Positions 25,357 through 35,939 of a stretch of DNA of 64,000 bases are shown here, in pieces. The DNA lies in assembly GCF_033095865.1 (NCBI RefSeq), contig NZ_AP019365.1:1957501-2021500 (forward strand), in the 5' to 3' direction. Below the pieces are notes generated by a model. That model was given only the letters and a program-made list of their open reading frames with translations, was not told the DNA's origin and searched no databases. The stretch is from Pseudomonas sp. KU43P (GTDB lineage Bacteria; Pseudomonadota; Gammaproteobacteria; Pseudomonadales; Pseudomonadaceae). Each line of letters opens with the position of its first letter. The first letter of the stretch is position 1. Position numbers and translations under genes: made by a program.

Positions 25357-25389
25357 TGCATCATCTCCCTGAAATTTCCGTTGCCTGGG

Positions 25390-25470
25390 CTGGCCCTATC
25401 GCCGGCAAGCCGGCTCCTACAGGGATCTCCACAGGGCCTGTAGGAGCCGGCTTGCCGGCGATAGGGCCAG
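25390..25470. repeat. REP inverted pair
   Basis: Two perfect 33-base inverted arms (25390-25422 and 25438-25470) carry the core CGCCGGCAAGCCGGCTCCTA, separated by 15 bases. The pair lies between two small genes. Confidence 0.9.
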
Positions 25471-25489
25471 GCAACACATCACTGTTGGT

Positions 25490-25729
25490 CTAGTGCAGCG
25501 TCCTCGGCTCAGCCGGCATCTGCACCTGGATCAACATGGATTCGAGCATGACGCGCAGCGCCTCCATCTCATGCATCGACGCCATCATCAGAATCGAAGC
25601 AGGTGCCTTGGGCTGCAGCAGAAGTGCCTGGTGAATCACGGTCTGGGCGCACAGGGCGTAGTCCGTGGCCTGGATGAGGGTGTCTTCGAGGGAGTGGTTG
25701 TGCGGTGGATCGGGGACGATCTTTAACAT
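25490..25729 (-). CDS. Small Pseudomonas-type hypothetical protein (DUF6124-like)
   Basis: This 79-residue product starts MLKIVPDPPHNHSLEDTLIQ. That resembles the N-terminus of the small DUF6124-type proteins widespread in Pseudomonas (MFKVTPNPP-like). It is mostly helical with three Met-rich turns (ILMMASMHEMEALRVMLESM). The start at 25729 is chosen because the downstream part is what resembles the family; the open frame continues to 25963 without conserved features. I see no gene in the 285 bases between this gene and 26015. Confidence 0.6.
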   Translation of the reverse strand: MLKIVPDPPHNHSLEDTLIQATDYALCAQTVIHQALLLQPKAPASILMMASMHEMEALRVMLESMLIQVQMPAEPRTLH

Positions 25730-26014
25730 GACGACTTTCCGTTTTGGTGCGGCCACCTGACTGCTGTCAAACAGAAGGGTGGCAGCTGTACGTGGGTTGA
25801 CAGACCGGCGGAAATCGTAAAGTTCCGGCGCACGCAAGCGTGCCCGCACGTACAGCCGCCATAAAGGGCGTTCCGTACACGATTTCCCGTCACAGCCTGT
25901 CAAAGCTGTATCGTTGATTTGCAACGACCCACCGAGCCTAGGGCTCTGCCAGAACGACCGCAACGGAAAAATGGCGGTAAGAGTATCTTTGGGAAACGTC
26001 CTACAAGATAGAGC

Positions 26015-27634
26015 TTAAAACTGATTTCTTTCCCCATTCGGCTGCAAGAACGCCGCTTCCAGCAACTGCTGCGTGTAAGCATGTTGCGGCGCACGGAAGA
26101 TCGCCTGCGCATCCCCCTGTTCCACCACATGCCCATGCTTGATCACCATCAGCTGGTGGCTCAGCGCCTTGACCACCGCCAGGTCATGGCTGATGAACAG
26201 GTAGGTCAGGTTGTACTTCTGCTGCAGATTCCTCAGCAGCTCCACCACCTGCCGCTGCACCGTGCGGTCCAGCGCTGAAGTCGGCTCATCCAGCAGAATC
26301 AGCGCAGGCTTGAGCACCAACGCCCGGGCAATCGCGATGCGCTGGCGCTGCCCGCCGGAAAATTCATGGGGATAGCGATGCCGCGTGCGCGGGTCCAGCC
26401 CCACTTCCTCAAGCGCCGCAATGATCGCGGCCTCCTGCTCGGCCGGGGTGCCGATACGGTGAATCCGCAAACCCTCGCCGACGATATCCGCCACGCACAT
26501 GCGCGGGCTGAGGCTGCCGAACGGGTCCTGGAACACCACCTGCATCTCGCGCCGCAGTGGCCGCACTTGCTTCTGGTTCATCTCTTCCAGCGATTGCCCG
26601 TGGAAGCGAATACCGCCGCGGCTGGAAATCAACCGCAGAATCGCCAGCCCAAGGGTGGACTTGCCCGACCCGGACTCGCCGACGATGCCTAGTGTCTGCC
26701 CCTGGGGCAGGCTGAAATTGATGCCGTCCACCGCCTTCACATGGTCGACCGTGCGCCGCAGCAACCCCTTCTTGATCGGGAACCACACCTTCAGGTCGTT
26801 CACTTCCAGTAGTGGCGCGCCAACCGGGTTGTGCGCCGGCCCACCGCTAGGCTCGGCATTGATCAGCATCTGGGTGTAGTGATGCTGCGGCGCGCTGAAC
26901 AGCGTGGCGCAATCGGCCTGCTCGACGATCTGCCCGCGCTGCATCACGCACACCCGGTGGGCGATGCGCCGGACCAGGTTGAGGTCATGGCTGATCAGCA
27001 GCAGTGCCATGCCCAAGCGCGACTGCAGCTCCTTGAGCAAGTCGAGAATCTTCAACTGCACGGTCACATCGAGCGCGGTGGTCGGCTCGTCGGCAATCAG
27101 CAGGTCCGGCTCGTTGGCCAGGGCCATGGCGATCATTACCCGTTGGCGCTGGCCGCCGGAGAGTTCATGGGGCAGGGCCTTGAGGCGCTTACGCGGCTCG
27201 GGTATACCGACCATTTCCAGCAACTCCAGGGTGCGCGCCGTCGCTTCCTTGCCGGTAAGGCCCTTGTGCAGCAGGAGGATTTCGTTGATCTGCTTTTCGA
27301 TGCAATGCAGCGGGTTCAGCGAGGTCATCGGCTCCTGGAAGATCATCGCAATGCGGTTGCCGCGGATGCGCTGCATGACCTTTTCGTTCTGTTGCAGCAG
27401 ATCTTTGCCTTCGAAGCGGATGCTGCCGCTGGGGTGACGCGCCAGGGGGTAGGGCAGCAGGCGCAGGATCGAGTGGGCGGTCACCGACTTGCCCGAGCCG
27501 CTTTCGCCGACCAACGCCAGGGTTTCGCCCTTGCGGATGTCGAAGCTGACGCCGTCGACCACGCGGTTGACCTGCTCCCCGGTGACGAATTCCACCGCCA
27601 GGTCGCGCACTTCGATCAGGTTCTGTTCGGTCAT
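26015..27634 (-). CDS. yejF: Peptide ABC importer ATP-binding protein (two ATPase domains), YejF/NppD-like
   Basis: This 539-residue protein is a tandem ABC ATPase of the oligopeptide/microcin C importer type. Each half has Walker A (GESGSGKS), Q loop (IFQEPMTSLNP / VFQDPFGSLSP), signature LSGGQRQR / FSGGQRQR, Walker B (LLIADEPTTALD / LILLDEPTSALD) and an ISHDL switch. It energises uptake through YejB and YejE. The start at 27634 is preferred for its AGGA site; the permease gene yejE ends two bases upstream. It is the last gene of the operon. Confidence 0.95.
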   Translation of the reverse strand: MTEQNLIEVRDLAVEFVTGEQVNRVVDGVSFDIRKGETLALVGESGSGKSVTAHSILRLLPYPLARHPSGSIRFEGKDLLQQNEKVMQRIRGNRIAMIFQEPMTSLNPLHCIEKQINEILLLHKGLTGKEATARTLELLEMVGIPEPRKRLKALPHELSGGQRQRVMIAMALANEPDLLIADEPTTALDVTVQLKILDLLKELQSRLGMALLLISHDLNLVRRIAHRVCVMQRGQIVEQADCATLFSAPQHHYTQMLINAEPSGGPAHNPVGAPLLEVNDLKVWFPIKKGLLRRTVDHVKAVDGINFSLPQGQTLGIVGESGSGKSTLGLAILRLISSRGGIRFHGQSLEEMNQKQVRPLRREMQVVFQDPFGSLSPRMCVADIVGEGLRIHRIGTPAEQEAAIIAALEEVGLDPRTRHRYPHEFSGGQRQRIAIARALVLKPALILLDEPTSALDRTVQRQVVELLRNLQQKYNLTYLFISHDLAVVKALSHQLMVIKHGHVVEQGDAQAIFRAPQHAYTQQLLEAAFLQPNGERNQF

Positions 27635-27635
27635 T

Positions 27636-28655
27636 TCACTTCCTCGGGTCGAAGGCATCGCGGGCGGATTCGCCGATGAACACCAGCAGGCTCAACATGA
27701 TCGCCAGCACGGCGAAGGCACTGATGCCCAGCCAGGGCGCCTGCAGGTTGGACTTGCCCTGGGCCACCAGCTCGCCCAGCGATGGCGCACCGGGCGGCAG
27801 GCCGAAGCCGAGGAAGTCCAGCGCAGTCAGGGTGCCGATGGCGCCCGTGAGGATGAACGGCATGAAGGTCATGGTCGAGATCATCGCGTTGGGCAGGATG
27901 TGCCGGTACATGATCGCGCCGTTGCGCATGCCCAGCGCGCGCGCGGCACGCACGTATTCCAGGTTGCGCCCGCGCAGGAATTCGGCGCGCACCACATCCA
28001 CCAGGCTCATCCACGAGAACAGCAGCATGATCCCCAGCAGCCACCAGAAGTTGGGCTGCACGAAGCTTGCGAGGATGATCAGCAGGTACAGCACCGGCAA
28101 GCCCGACCAGATCTCCAGAAAGCGCTGGCCGGCAAGGTCCACCCAGCCGCCGTAGAAGCCCTGTAAGGCGCCGGCGATGACGCCGACGATGGAACTGAGA
28201 ATGGTCAGGGTCAGGGCGAACAGCACCGAGATGCGGAAGCCGTAGATCACCCGTGCCAATACATCGCGGCCCTGGTCGTCGGTGCCCAGCCAGTTGTCCG
28301 CCGAAGGCGGTGCGGGGGCGGGTACGCGCAGGTCGTAGTTGATGCTCTGGTAGCTGAACGGGATCGGCGCCCACAGCACGAAGCTGTCCTTCTTGGCCAG
28401 CAGTTCCCGGATGTACGGGCTCTTGTAGTTGGCCTCCAGTGGGAATTCGCCGCCGAAGGTGGTTTCCGGGTAGCGCTTGAACGCCGGGAAGTACCATTCG
28501 CCGTCGTAGCGCACGGCAATCGGCTTGTCGTTGGCGATCAGTTCGGCGCCCAGGCTCAGGCCGAACAGGATCAGGAACAGCCACAGCGACCACCAGCCGC
28601 GGCGGTTGGCCTTGAAGCGCTCGAAGCGCCGGCGATTGAGAGGGGACAAGGCCAT
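27636..28655 (-). CDS. yejE: Peptide ABC importer permease, YejE/NppC-like
   Basis: This 339-residue inner-membrane permease has an N-terminal helix after a basic segment, a large periplasmic insertion (about residues 45-135) typical of YejE, and then the BPD_transp_1 domain with NWLGTDDQGRDVLARVIYGFR and the ATPase-contact EAA loop (EYVRAARALGMRNGAIMYRHILPNA). It ends GESARDAFDPRK. It is tightly packed with yejB upstream and yejF downstream. Confidence 0.95.
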   Translation of the reverse strand: MALSPLNRRRFERFKANRRGWWSLWLFLILFGLSLGAELIANDKPIAVRYDGEWYFPAFKRYPETTFGGEFPLEANYKSPYIRELLAKKDSFVLWAPIPFSYQSINYDLRVPAPAPPSADNWLGTDDQGRDVLARVIYGFRISVLFALTLTILSSIVGVIAGALQGFYGGWVDLAGQRFLEIWSGLPVLYLLIILASFVQPNFWWLLGIMLLFSWMSLVDVVRAEFLRGRNLEYVRAARALGMRNGAIMYRHILPNAMISTMTFMPFILTGAIGTLTALDFLGFGLPPGAPSLGELVAQGKSNLQAPWLGISAFAVLAIMLSLLVFIGESARDAFDPRK

Positions 28656-28656
28656 G

Positions 28657-29730
28657 TCAGTGCTCCCGGCTGGCGAAGTCGATGCGTGGATCGACCAGGG
28701 TGTAGGTCAGGTCGCCGATCAGTTTCACCACCAGCCCCAGCAGGGTGAAGATGAACAGGGTGCCGAAGACCACCGGGTAGTCGCGGTTGATCGCCGCTTC
28801 GAAGCTCATCAGGCCCAAGCCGTCGAGGGAGAAGATCACCTCGATCAGCAGGGAGCCGGTGAAGAAGATGCCGATGAAGGCCGAGGGGAAGCCGGCGATC
28901 ACCAGCAGCATGGCATTGCGGAACACGTGCCCGTACAGCACCCGCGGGCGGCTCAGGCCCTTGGCCTTGGCAGTGACCACGTACTGCTTGTTGATCTCGT
29001 CGAGGAAGCTGTTCTTGGTCAGCAGGGTCATGGTGGCGAAGTTGCCGATCACCAGCGCGGTAACCGGCAGCACCAGGTGCCAGAAGTAGTCCAGCACCTT
29101 GCCGGTGGTGGACAGCTCATCGAAGTTGTTGGAGGTCAGCCCGCGCAGCGGGAACCAGTCGAAGTAGCTGCCGCCGGCGAACAGCACGATCAGCAGGATG
29201 GCGAACAGGAACGCGGGGATGGCATAGCCGACGATGATCGCCGAACTGGTCCAGACGTCGAAGTGGCTGCCGTGGCGCACCGCCTTGGCGATGCCCAGGG
29301 GGATCGACACCAGGTACATGATCAAGGTGCTCCACAACCCCAGCGAAATCGACACCGGCATCTTCTCGACGATCAGGTCGATGACCTTGGCGTCACGGAA
29401 GAAGCTGTCGCCGAAATCCAGCTGGGCGTAGTTCTTGACCATGATCCACAGGCGCTCGGGCGGCGACTTGTCGAAGCCGTACATGCGCTCGATCTCGGCG
29501 ATCAGGGCCGGGTCCAGCCCTTGGGCGCCACGGTAGTTGGAGCCGGCCACCGACACTTCGGCGCCGCCACCGGCGATGCGGCTGGTGGCGCCCTCGAAGC
29601 CTTCGAGCTTGGCGATCATCTGCTCAACCGGGCCGCCGGGGGCGGCCTGGACGATGATGAAATTGATGATCAGGATGCCGAACAGGGTCGGGATGATCAG
29701 CAGCAGGCGGCGCAGGATGTAGGCCAGCAT
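28657..29730 (-). CDS. yejB: Peptide ABC importer permease, YejB/NppB-like
   Basis: This 357-residue permease starts [20 protein letters not shown], typical of DppB/OppB/YejB proteins. The EAA loop reads [26 protein letters not shown] and the end [10 protein letters not shown]. Six membrane segments are expected. It follows the binding-protein gene by one base and precedes yejE by one base, so the genes are cotranscribed. Confidence 0.95.
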   Translation of the reverse strand: MLAYILRRLLLIIPTLFGILIINFIIVQAAPGGPVEQMIAKLEGFEGATSRIAGGGAEVSVAGSNYRGAQGLDPALIAEIERMYGFDKSPPERLWIMVKNYAQLDFGDSFFRDAKVIDLIVEKMPVSISLGLWSTLIMYLVSIPLGIAKAVRHGSHFDVWTSSAIIVGYAIPAFLFAILLIVLFAGGSYFDWFPLRGLTSNNFDELSTTGKVLDYFWHLVLPVTALVIGNFATMTLLTKNSFLDEINKQYVVTAKAKGLSRPRVLYGHVFRNAMLLVIAGFPSAFIGIFFTGSLLIEVIFSLDGLGLMSFEAAINRDYPVVFGTLFIFTLLGLVVKLIGDLTYTLVDPRIDFASREH

Positions 29731-29731
29731 G

Positions 29732-31567
29732 TCATTGAGCCTCTTGCGCAGACGCTTCGGTCACCGCCGGAGTGACGTCGGGCTTGATCCACCAAGTGTC
29801 GATGCCGATATCGTACTTGGGCGATACCTTGGGGTGGCCGATGTGGTTCCAGTAGGCCACGCGCCAGGTCTTGATGTGCCAGTTGGGGATCACGTAGTAG
29901 CCCCACAGCAGCACGCGGTCCAGGGCGCGGGTGTGGTCGACCAGGCTTTGCCGGGAGTCGGCGTTGATCAACTGCTCGACCAGTTGGTCGATGGCCGGGT
30001 CGCGCAGGCCGATGAAGTTGCGGCTGCCGGGGTTGTCGGCGGCGGCGCTGGTCCAGTATTCGCGCTGTTCGTTACCGGGCGAGTTGGACTGCGAGAAGCC
30101 GCTGACGATCATGTCGTAGTCACGCGAACGCAGGCGGGTGATGTACTGCGAGACGTCGACCCTGCGGATGTTCAGGTCGATGCCCAGGTCGGCCAGGTTG
30201 CGCTTGAACGGCAACAGGATGCGTTCGAATTCGGTCTGCGCCAGCAGGAACTCGATGGACACCGGCTTGCCGTCCTTGTCGACCATCTTGTCGTCGACGA
30301 TCTTCCAGCCGGCTTCCTGCAGCAGCTTGTAGGCCTGGCGCTGCTGTTCGCGGATCATGCCGCTGCCGTCGGTCACCGGGTTGTGGAAGGCTTCGCCGAA
30401 GACCTGATCGGGCACTTTGCCACGCAGCGGTTCGAGGATTTTCAGCTCGCTCGGGCTGGGCACGCCCTTGGCCGCCATTTCGGAGTTCTCGAAGTAACTG
30501 CCGGTGCGGGTGTAGGCGCCGTTGAACAGCTGTTTGTTGGTCCATTCGAAGTCCAGCAGCAGGCTCAGTGCCTGGCGCACACGGATGTCCTGGAACACTG
30601 GCTTGCGCAGGTTGAAGATGAAGCCCTGCATGCCGGTGGGGTTGCCGTTGAGCAGTTCTTCCTTGATCAGGCGGCCGTCGCGCACTGCCGGCACGTTGTA
30701 GGCGGTGGCCCAGTTCTTCGCGCTGGTCTCCAGGCCATAGTCGAACTGGCCGGCCTTGAGGGCTTCGAGGGCGACGGTGTTGTCGCGGTAGGAATCGAAG
30801 GTCATGACGTCGAAGTTGTAGAAGCCGCGGTTGATCGGCAGATTCTTGGCCCAGTAGTCCTTGACCCGCTCGTAGCGGATCGAGCGGCCGGCCTTGACCT
30901 CGGCGATCTTGTAGGGGCCGCTGCCCAGCGGGATTTCCAGGTTGCCACGGTTGAAGTCGCGGCCTTCGTACCAGTGCTTGGGCAATACCGGCAGCTGGCC
31001 GAGGATCAGCGGCAGCTCGCGGTTGTTCTTGTGCTTGAACTTGAACAGCACGCGCAGCGGGTCTTCGGCGACCACTTCGGCGACGTCGGCGTAGTACTGG
31101 CGGTACAGCGGCGCGCCGTCCTTGATCAGGGCGTTGAAGGTGAACACCACGTCTTCGGCGCGCATCGGGTGGCCGTCGTGGAAGCGTGCCTCGGGGCGCA
31201 GGTAGAAGCGTACCCAGCTGTTGTCCGGCGCCTTTTCGATCTTGCCGGCCACCAGGCCGTATTCGGTGAAGGGCTCGTCCAGGCTCTGGCGCATCAGGGT
31301 GTCGTAGATAGCGCTGACGTTGTCGGCCGATACACCCTTGTTGATGAATGGGTTGAGGCTGTCGAAGCCGCCGAAGCTGGACTGGCGGAAGGTGCCGCCC
31401 TTGGGCGCGTCCGGGTTGACGAAGTCGAAGTGCTTGAAGTCGGCCGGGTACTTCGGCGCCTCGTCGTACAGGGTCAGCGCGTGCTGCGGCGCGGCCAGGG
31501 CCGGCAGGCTCAGGCAGGCCAGCAACAGGCTGCCGGCCAGCTGGCGCAGGCGGGGCATGGGCATCAT
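29732..31567 (-). CDS. Periplasmic peptide-binding protein of the Yej/Npp importer (second of two)
   Basis: This 611-residue extracellular solute-binding protein of the family 5 (DppA/OppA) class is closest in layout to YejA. The signal peptide is [22 protein letters not shown]. It continues with [20 protein letters not shown] and the ABC family-5 signature region. The ATG at 31567 overlaps the stop of the upstream paralogue (ATGA), so the two are coupled. P. aeruginosa has a matching five-gene operon (nppA1A2BCD) reported to import peptidyl-nucleoside antibiotics and peptides; equivalence here rests on gene order and domain content. Confidence 0.93.
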   Translation of the reverse strand: MMPMPRLRQLAGSLLLACLSLPALAAPQHALTLYDEAPKYPADFKHFDFVNPDAPKGGTFRQSSFGGFDSLNPFINKGVSADNVSAIYDTLMRQSLDEPFTEYGLVAGKIEKAPDNSWVRFYLRPEARFHDGHPMRAEDVVFTFNALIKDGAPLYRQYYADVAEVVAEDPLRVLFKFKHKNNRELPLILGQLPVLPKHWYEGRDFNRGNLEIPLGSGPYKIAEVKAGRSIRYERVKDYWAKNLPINRGFYNFDVMTFDSYRDNTVALEALKAGQFDYGLETSAKNWATAYNVPAVRDGRLIKEELLNGNPTGMQGFIFNLRKPVFQDIRVRQALSLLLDFEWTNKQLFNGAYTRTGSYFENSEMAAKGVPSPSELKILEPLRGKVPDQVFGEAFHNPVTDGSGMIREQQRQAYKLLQEAGWKIVDDKMVDKDGKPVSIEFLLAQTEFERILLPFKRNLADLGIDLNIRRVDVSQYITRLRSRDYDMIVSGFSQSNSPGNEQREYWTSAAADNPGSRNFIGLRDPAIDQLVEQLINADSRQSLVDHTRALDRVLLWGYYVIPNWHIKTWRVAYWNHIGHPKVSPKYDIGIDTWWIKPDVTPAVTEASAQEAQ

Positions 31568-33393
31568 TGGGCTTTCTCCGAAGGCTTTATCCACCAGCTG
31601 TTCAGCCCGAGGGTGTAGGGCGGCGTGGTGACGAAGGCGAACCGGTTGCGGTAGGCCAGGCGGTGATTGTCGAGGTACCAGTTGGGGATCATGTAGTACT
31701 GCCATGAAAGCACGCGGTCCAGGGCGCGCGCGGCGGCGACCTGGTCATCGCGGGTGCGGGCGGCGAGCAGGGTGTCGAGCAGGTGGTCGACCACCGGGTC
31801 CTTGACCCCAGCATAGTTCTTGCTGCCCTTGGTCGAGGCCTGGCTGGAATGGAAGTACAGCCACTGTTCCAGGCCGGGGCTCAGGGTCTGGTTGAGGGTC
31901 ATCAGGATCATGTCGAAGTCGAACTGGTCCAGGCGTTGTTTGTACTGGGCACGGTCCACGGTGCGCAGGCGCGCATCGATGCCGATGCTCGCCAGGTTTT
32001 CGACATAGGGTTGCAGAATGCGTTCGAGGTTGGGGTTCACCAGCAGCAATTCCAGGCGCAGTTGCTGGCCCTTGCTGTCCACCAGGCGCTGGGCGTCGAG
32101 TTTCCAGCCGGCCTGGCCGAGCAGGGTCAGGGCCTGGCGCAAGGTCTGGCGGCTGATGCCACGCCCGTCGGTGTGGCTGACCTGGTAGGGCTGGGTGAAC
32201 AGCCTTTCCGGCAGTTGGTCGCGAAACGGCGCCAGCAGCAGCCATTCCTTGCCGGTGGGCACGCCGGAGGCAGCGAATTCGCTGTTGGGGTAGTAGCTGG
32301 TCGAGCGGCGGTAGGCGCTGCTGAACAGGGCGCGGTTGGTCCACTCGAAGTCGAGCATCAGGCCCAGCGCCTGGCGTACCCGGGCATCGCTGAAGGCGGC
32401 GCGGCGGCTGTTCATGAACAGGCCTTGGGTCTGGGTCGGGATGCGGTGCGGGATCTGCGCCTTGATCACCTCGGCGCGGCGCACGGCCGGGAAGTTGTAG
32501 CCGTTGGCCCAGTTCTTCGCCTGATGCTCGATATAGATGTCGAACTCGCCGGCCTTGAAAGCTTCGAAGGCTACCGTGGCGTCGCGGTAGAACTCGTACT
32601 CGACGCGCTTGAAATTGTACTTGCCGCGGTTTACCGCCAGGTCCTTGCCCCAGTAGTTCTTCACTCGCTCGAACACCAGGCGCCGGCCCGGTTGCACCTG
32701 GGTGATGCGGTAGGGCCCGCTGCCCAGCGGCGGCTCGAAGGTGGTGGCCTTGAAATCGCGGCCTTGCCAGTAGTGCTTGGGCAGCACCGGCATTTCGCCC
32801 AGGCGCAGGATCAGCAACGGGTTGCCGGCACGTTTGAAGACGAAGCGGATGCGCAGCGGGCCGAGGATATCGACGCGCTGTACTTCCTGCAGGTTGGTGC
32901 GGTAGATCGGGTGGCCTTCCTTGAGCAGAGTGCGGTAGGAAAACGCCACGTCCGCCGAGGTAATAGGCTTGCCGTCATGCCAGCGTGCTTCTGGGCGCAG
33001 ATTGAACACCACCCAGCTGCGGTCCTCGCTGTATTCGACCGAGCGGGCGATCAGGCCGTAGCTGGAGGTGGCTTCGTCGCCCGATGGGTCGTACTGGCCA
33101 GTGCCGACCATCAGCGTTTCATTCAGCTCGCTCACGCCGTACTGCAGGAAATTTGGCGTGGTCACCGGGCTGGTGCCCTTGAAGGTGTAGGGGTTTAGCG
33201 TGTCGAACGTGCCGAACGCCATGGCCCGCAAGGTGCCGCCCTTGGGCGCTTGCGGGTTGACCCAGTCGAAGTGGGTGAAGGTGGCTGGGTACTTGAGCGT
33301 GCCGAACTGCGCGTATCCGTGGCTTTCGCTCACCATCGCGGCTGCGGGAAAGCTCAAGGCCAGGCTGAGTGACAGCAGGAGGGGACGTATCAA
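31564..33393 (-). CDS. Periplasmic peptide-binding protein of the Yej/Npp importer (first of two)
   Basis: This family 5 solute-binding protein of about 609 residues is clearly paralogous to the next gene (YPATFTHFDWVNPQAPKGGT here, [20 protein letters not shown] there). No ATG precedes the signal peptide. A TTG at 33393 gives (M)IRPLLLSLSLALSFPAAA, a good Sec signal, and is the likely start, although the ribosome-binding site is weak. It is the first gene of the operon. Two binding proteins feeding one permease pair suggests broadened ligand range. Confidence 0.9.
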   Translation of the reverse strand: MIRPLLLSLSLALSFPAAAMVSESHGYAQFGTLKYPATFTHFDWVNPQAPKGGTLRAMAFGTFDTLNPYTFKGTSPVTTPNFLQYGVSELNETLMVGTGQYDPSGDEATSSYGLIARSVEYSEDRSWVVFNLRPEARWHDGKPITSADVAFSYRTLLKEGHPIYRTNLQEVQRVDILGPLRIRFVFKRAGNPLLILRLGEMPVLPKHYWQGRDFKATTFEPPLGSGPYRITQVQPGRRLVFERVKNYWGKDLAVNRGKYNFKRVEYEFYRDATVAFEAFKAGEFDIYIEHQAKNWANGYNFPAVRRAEVIKAQIPHRIPTQTQGLFMNSRRAAFSDARVRQALGLMLDFEWTNRALFSSAYRRSTSYYPNSEFAASGVPTGKEWLLLAPFRDQLPERLFTQPYQVSHTDGRGISRQTLRQALTLLGQAGWKLDAQRLVDSKGQQLRLELLLVNPNLERILQPYVENLASIGIDARLRTVDRAQYKQRLDQFDFDMILMTLNQTLSPGLEQWLYFHSSQASTKGSKNYAGVKDPVVDHLLDTLLAARTRDDQVAAARALDRVLSWQYYMIPNWYLDNHRLAYRNRFAFVTTPPYTLGLNSWWIKPSEKAQ

Positions 33394-33502
33394 GTCGGCA
33401 TCCGATCCAGAGGCGTTGGGCTTTGGTCGGGGTACAGTAACAGCTTGGCGGGGTTGGAAAAAGAGGATGTCAGGGGGAACGGGAGGGGGCGCTGTGCGCC
33501 CC

Positions 33503-33528
33503 AATCGCCGGCAAGCCGGCTCCCACAG
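33503..33528. repeat. Single REP element
   Basis: One REP half (AATCGCCGGCAAGCCGGCTC core) lies in the 165-base gap between the binding-protein operon start and the mltD end. An imperfect GC-rich partner (gcgattgggcgattgggg) follows. Confidence 0.6.
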
Positions 33529-33558
33529 GCGGCGTGCGATTGGGCGATTGGGGTTACA

Positions 33559-34974
33559 TCAATGCGACAGATAGACGGTCAGCGTCTGCCCCGGCTTGAG
33601 CGCATGCCCGCTGCGCGGATTCCAGCGCTTGAGGTGCTGCATCTCGACATTGAAACGTTTGGCAACCAAATACAGCGAGTCGCCCTTGCGGACCTTGTAC
33701 TGGGTAGAACGCTTGCCGGAGGCGGCCACCCGGTTACCTGCAGCGCTTGGCCCTTTGCCACCGCGCAAGGCCAGGACCTGGCCGGCCTTCACGCGGTTAC
33801 CCGGCAGCTTGTTCCAGCGCTGGATGTCCTTGACCGAGACACGGTTGGCCTTGGCGATGCTGCTCAAGTTGTCGCCACGCTTGACCCGGTAGCTGCGTGC
33901 GGTAGCCGGCGCCCTGGATTCGGCCACGGCGCGTTCGAACACGGCCTTGTTCGGTTGCAGGCTGACAATCTGCTCGGGTTTGAGGTCGGTGAGCAGTTGC
34001 GCCTTGGCGGTTGGCACCAGCAGTTGCTTGGGGCCGTCCACGGTCATGCGTTTCTTGAATGCCGGGTTGAGCTGGATAAGCTCGTCTTCGTCGATGTTGG
34101 CGAAGGCGGCAACCCGCGACAGGTCGAGGCGCTCGTTGATGGCGACGGCTTCGAAGTAGGGCTCGTTGGCGATCGGGTTGAGGTTGACGCCATAGGCCTC
34201 GGGGGTCGAGACCACCTGCGACAGAGCCAGCAGCTTGGGCACGTAGTCGCGGGTTTCCTGCGGCAGTGGCAGGTTCCAGTAGTCGGTAGGCAGACCGAGC
34301 CTTTCGTTGCGCTCGATCGCCCGGCTAACGGTGCCTTCGCCGGCATTGTAGGCGGCCAGGGCCAGCAGCCAGTCGCCGTTGAACATGTCGTGCAGGCGGG
34401 TCAGGTAGTCCAGTGCGGCGTTGGTCGACGCGGTGATGTCGCGGCGGCCGTCGTAGAAGTTGGTCTGGCGCAGGTTGAAGTGGCGCCCGGTGGACGGGAT
34501 GAACTGCCACATGCCGGCGGCATGGGCACGCGAGTAGGCCATCGGGTTGTAGGCACTCTCGATTGCCGGCAGCAGGGCCAGCTCCAACGGCATGTCGCGC
34601 TCTTCGAGGCGTTCGACGATGTAGTGCAGGTAGAGGCTGCCACGCTCGCCGGCATTCTCGAGGAACGACGGGTTGCTGGCGAACCACAGGCGCTGCTGCT
34701 CGATGCGCGGGTTGACGTCGATGCTGTCCTGCAGGGCGAAGCCCTGGCGCATGCGTTCCCATACATCCTGCGGTGGCTCGGCGGGCTTGATCGCCAGCGG
34801 GGCTGGTTTGTGCTTGATCCGCGCCTGGTAGTTGTGCGCGCGAACGCTGTCGGCTTCGTCGAGCTGACGGGTGCTCTGGCAGCCCACCAGGGTGGCGGCC
34901 AGCGCCAGCGCACTGATTTGGGCCAGGCGCGTCAGGGCGACTGAGTGAGCGGTTCTGCGGCTACGTGAAGACAT
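33559..34974 (-). CDS. mltD: Membrane-bound lytic murein transglycosylase D
   Basis: MltD cleaves peptidoglycan glycan strands to 1,6-anhydro products. The 471-residue lipoprotein has a lipobox (ATLVGC) after a basic N-terminus. An SLT domain at about residues 100-230 carries the catalytic Glu in LPAIESAYNP and the AAGMWQFIPSTGRHF, LAALAAYNAGEG-type motifs. Two LysM domains lie at the C-terminus (YRVKRGDNLSSIAKANRVSV and YKVRKGDSLYLVAKRFNVEM). Length is slightly above the E. coli protein. The gene order mltD-gloB-methyltransferase-rnhA-dnaQ matches other pseudomonads. Confidence 0.95.
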   Translation of the reverse strand: MSSRSRRTAHSVALTRLAQISALALAATLVGCQSTRQLDEADSVRAHNYQARIKHKPAPLAIKPAEPPQDVWERMRQGFALQDSIDVNPRIEQQRLWFASNPSFLENAGERGSLYLHYIVERLEERDMPLELALLPAIESAYNPMAYSRAHAAGMWQFIPSTGRHFNLRQTNFYDGRRDITASTNAALDYLTRLHDMFNGDWLLALAAYNAGEGTVSRAIERNERLGLPTDYWNLPLPQETRDYVPKLLALSQVVSTPEAYGVNLNPIANEPYFEAVAINERLDLSRVAAFANIDEDELIQLNPAFKKRMTVDGPKQLLVPTAKAQLLTDLKPEQIVSLQPNKAVFERAVAESRAPATARSYRVKRGDNLSSIAKANRVSVKDIQRWNKLPGNRVKAGQVLALRGGKGPSAAGNRVAASGKRSTQYKVRKGDSLYLVAKRFNVEMQHLKRWNPRSGHALKPGQTLTVYLSH

Positions 34975-35074
34975 CGGCTGGGACAGGTTTCCGGGCGAAA
35001 AATTTCGGCGATTCTAGAAACCGCTCCCGGCCGGGTCAACCGTTGTCAGCCCTCTGCGATATATCTTGAGGTTA

Positions 35075-35854
35075 TCAGAAGGTGTCCTTCCAAGACCTCA
35101 AGGCAGCAAAAACAGTGACCTGCGAGTCGTTTGAATGTCCCTTCCATTCGTCTGCTTTTTGTTTAACTAATGTTTCAGATGTACGCAGGAAGGGGTTGGT
35201 CAGGCGCTCCAGGCCGATGGTTGATGGCAATGTGATGCGATTTTCCGCGCGCAAACGGGTAACGTCTTCGAACCGCTGCTGAACGTGCGGATTGCCGGGC
35301 TCCACGGCCATGGCAAAACGCAGGTTGCTCAGGGTGTATTCGTGGGCGCAGTACACTTTAGTGTGTTCCGGCAGCGCGGCCAGGCGGGCCAGGGCGGGCT
35401 GCATCTGCTGTGGCGTGCCTTCGAACATACGCCCGCAGCCTGCGGCGAACAGGGTGTCGCCACTGAACAGCACGGGCGTGGCGGGCTGATCGCTGAACAA
35501 CGCGATATGGCCAAGGGTGTGCCCTGGCACGGCGAGCACCGTGAAGTTCACGCCCAGCACCGTGACCTGGTCGCCTTCGTCCAGCGCCAGGTCGCGGCAG
35601 GGAATGCGCTCGTTGGCAGGGCCGCAGACTCTGGCGCCGGTCAGCTGCTTGAGGCGTTCGACGCCACCGACGTGGTCGTTGTGGTGGTGGGTGACCAGAA
35701 TGTCTTCCAGTACCCAGCCGGGGTGCGCGGCCAGCCAGGCCTCCACTGGGCCGGCGTCGCCGGGATCGACCACCGCGCAGCGGCGTTTGGCAGTATCCTG
35801 TAACAACCAGATGTAGTTGTCGGAGAAAGCGGGGAGAGCATCGATCTGTATCAT
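35075..35854 (-). CDS. gloB: Hydroxyacylglutathione hydrolase (glyoxalase II)
   Basis: GloB hydrolyses S-lactoylglutathione to lactate and glutathione, the second step of methylglyoxal detoxification. The 259-residue metallo-beta-lactamase-fold protein has the binuclear metal motif THHHNDH, the central PGHTLGH histidine, [13 protein letters not shown] and [12 protein letters not shown]. The C-terminal substrate domain ends RSWKDTF. Length is normal. It is divergent from the methyltransferase gene at 35940. Confidence 0.96.
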   Translation of the reverse strand: MIQIDALPAFSDNYIWLLQDTAKRRCAVVDPGDAGPVEAWLAAHPGWVLEDILVTHHHNDHVGGVERLKQLTGARVCGPANERIPCRDLALDEGDQVTVLGVNFTVLAVPGHTLGHIALFSDQPATPVLFSGDTLFAAGCGRMFEGTPQQMQPALARLAALPEHTKVYCAHEYTLSNLRFAMAVEPGNPHVQQRFEDVTRLRAENRITLPSTIGLERLTNPFLRTSETLVKQKADEWKGHSNDSQVTVFAALRSWKDTF

Positions 35855-35939
35855 GGTGCGGATCCGATTCGCCTAGCGTGGCACATGAGGGCATCTTAGC
35901 CGCGATGGCGCGGGGCGAGAACCTTCGAGGGAGAGCGCA

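Noticed and set aside
29729..31618. 629-codon plus-strand open frame opposite the peptide-binding protein gene
   Set aside because: Its Val/Ala/Gly/Gln-rich composition is typical of the antisense frame of a high-GC gene; the minus-strand protein is clearly real.
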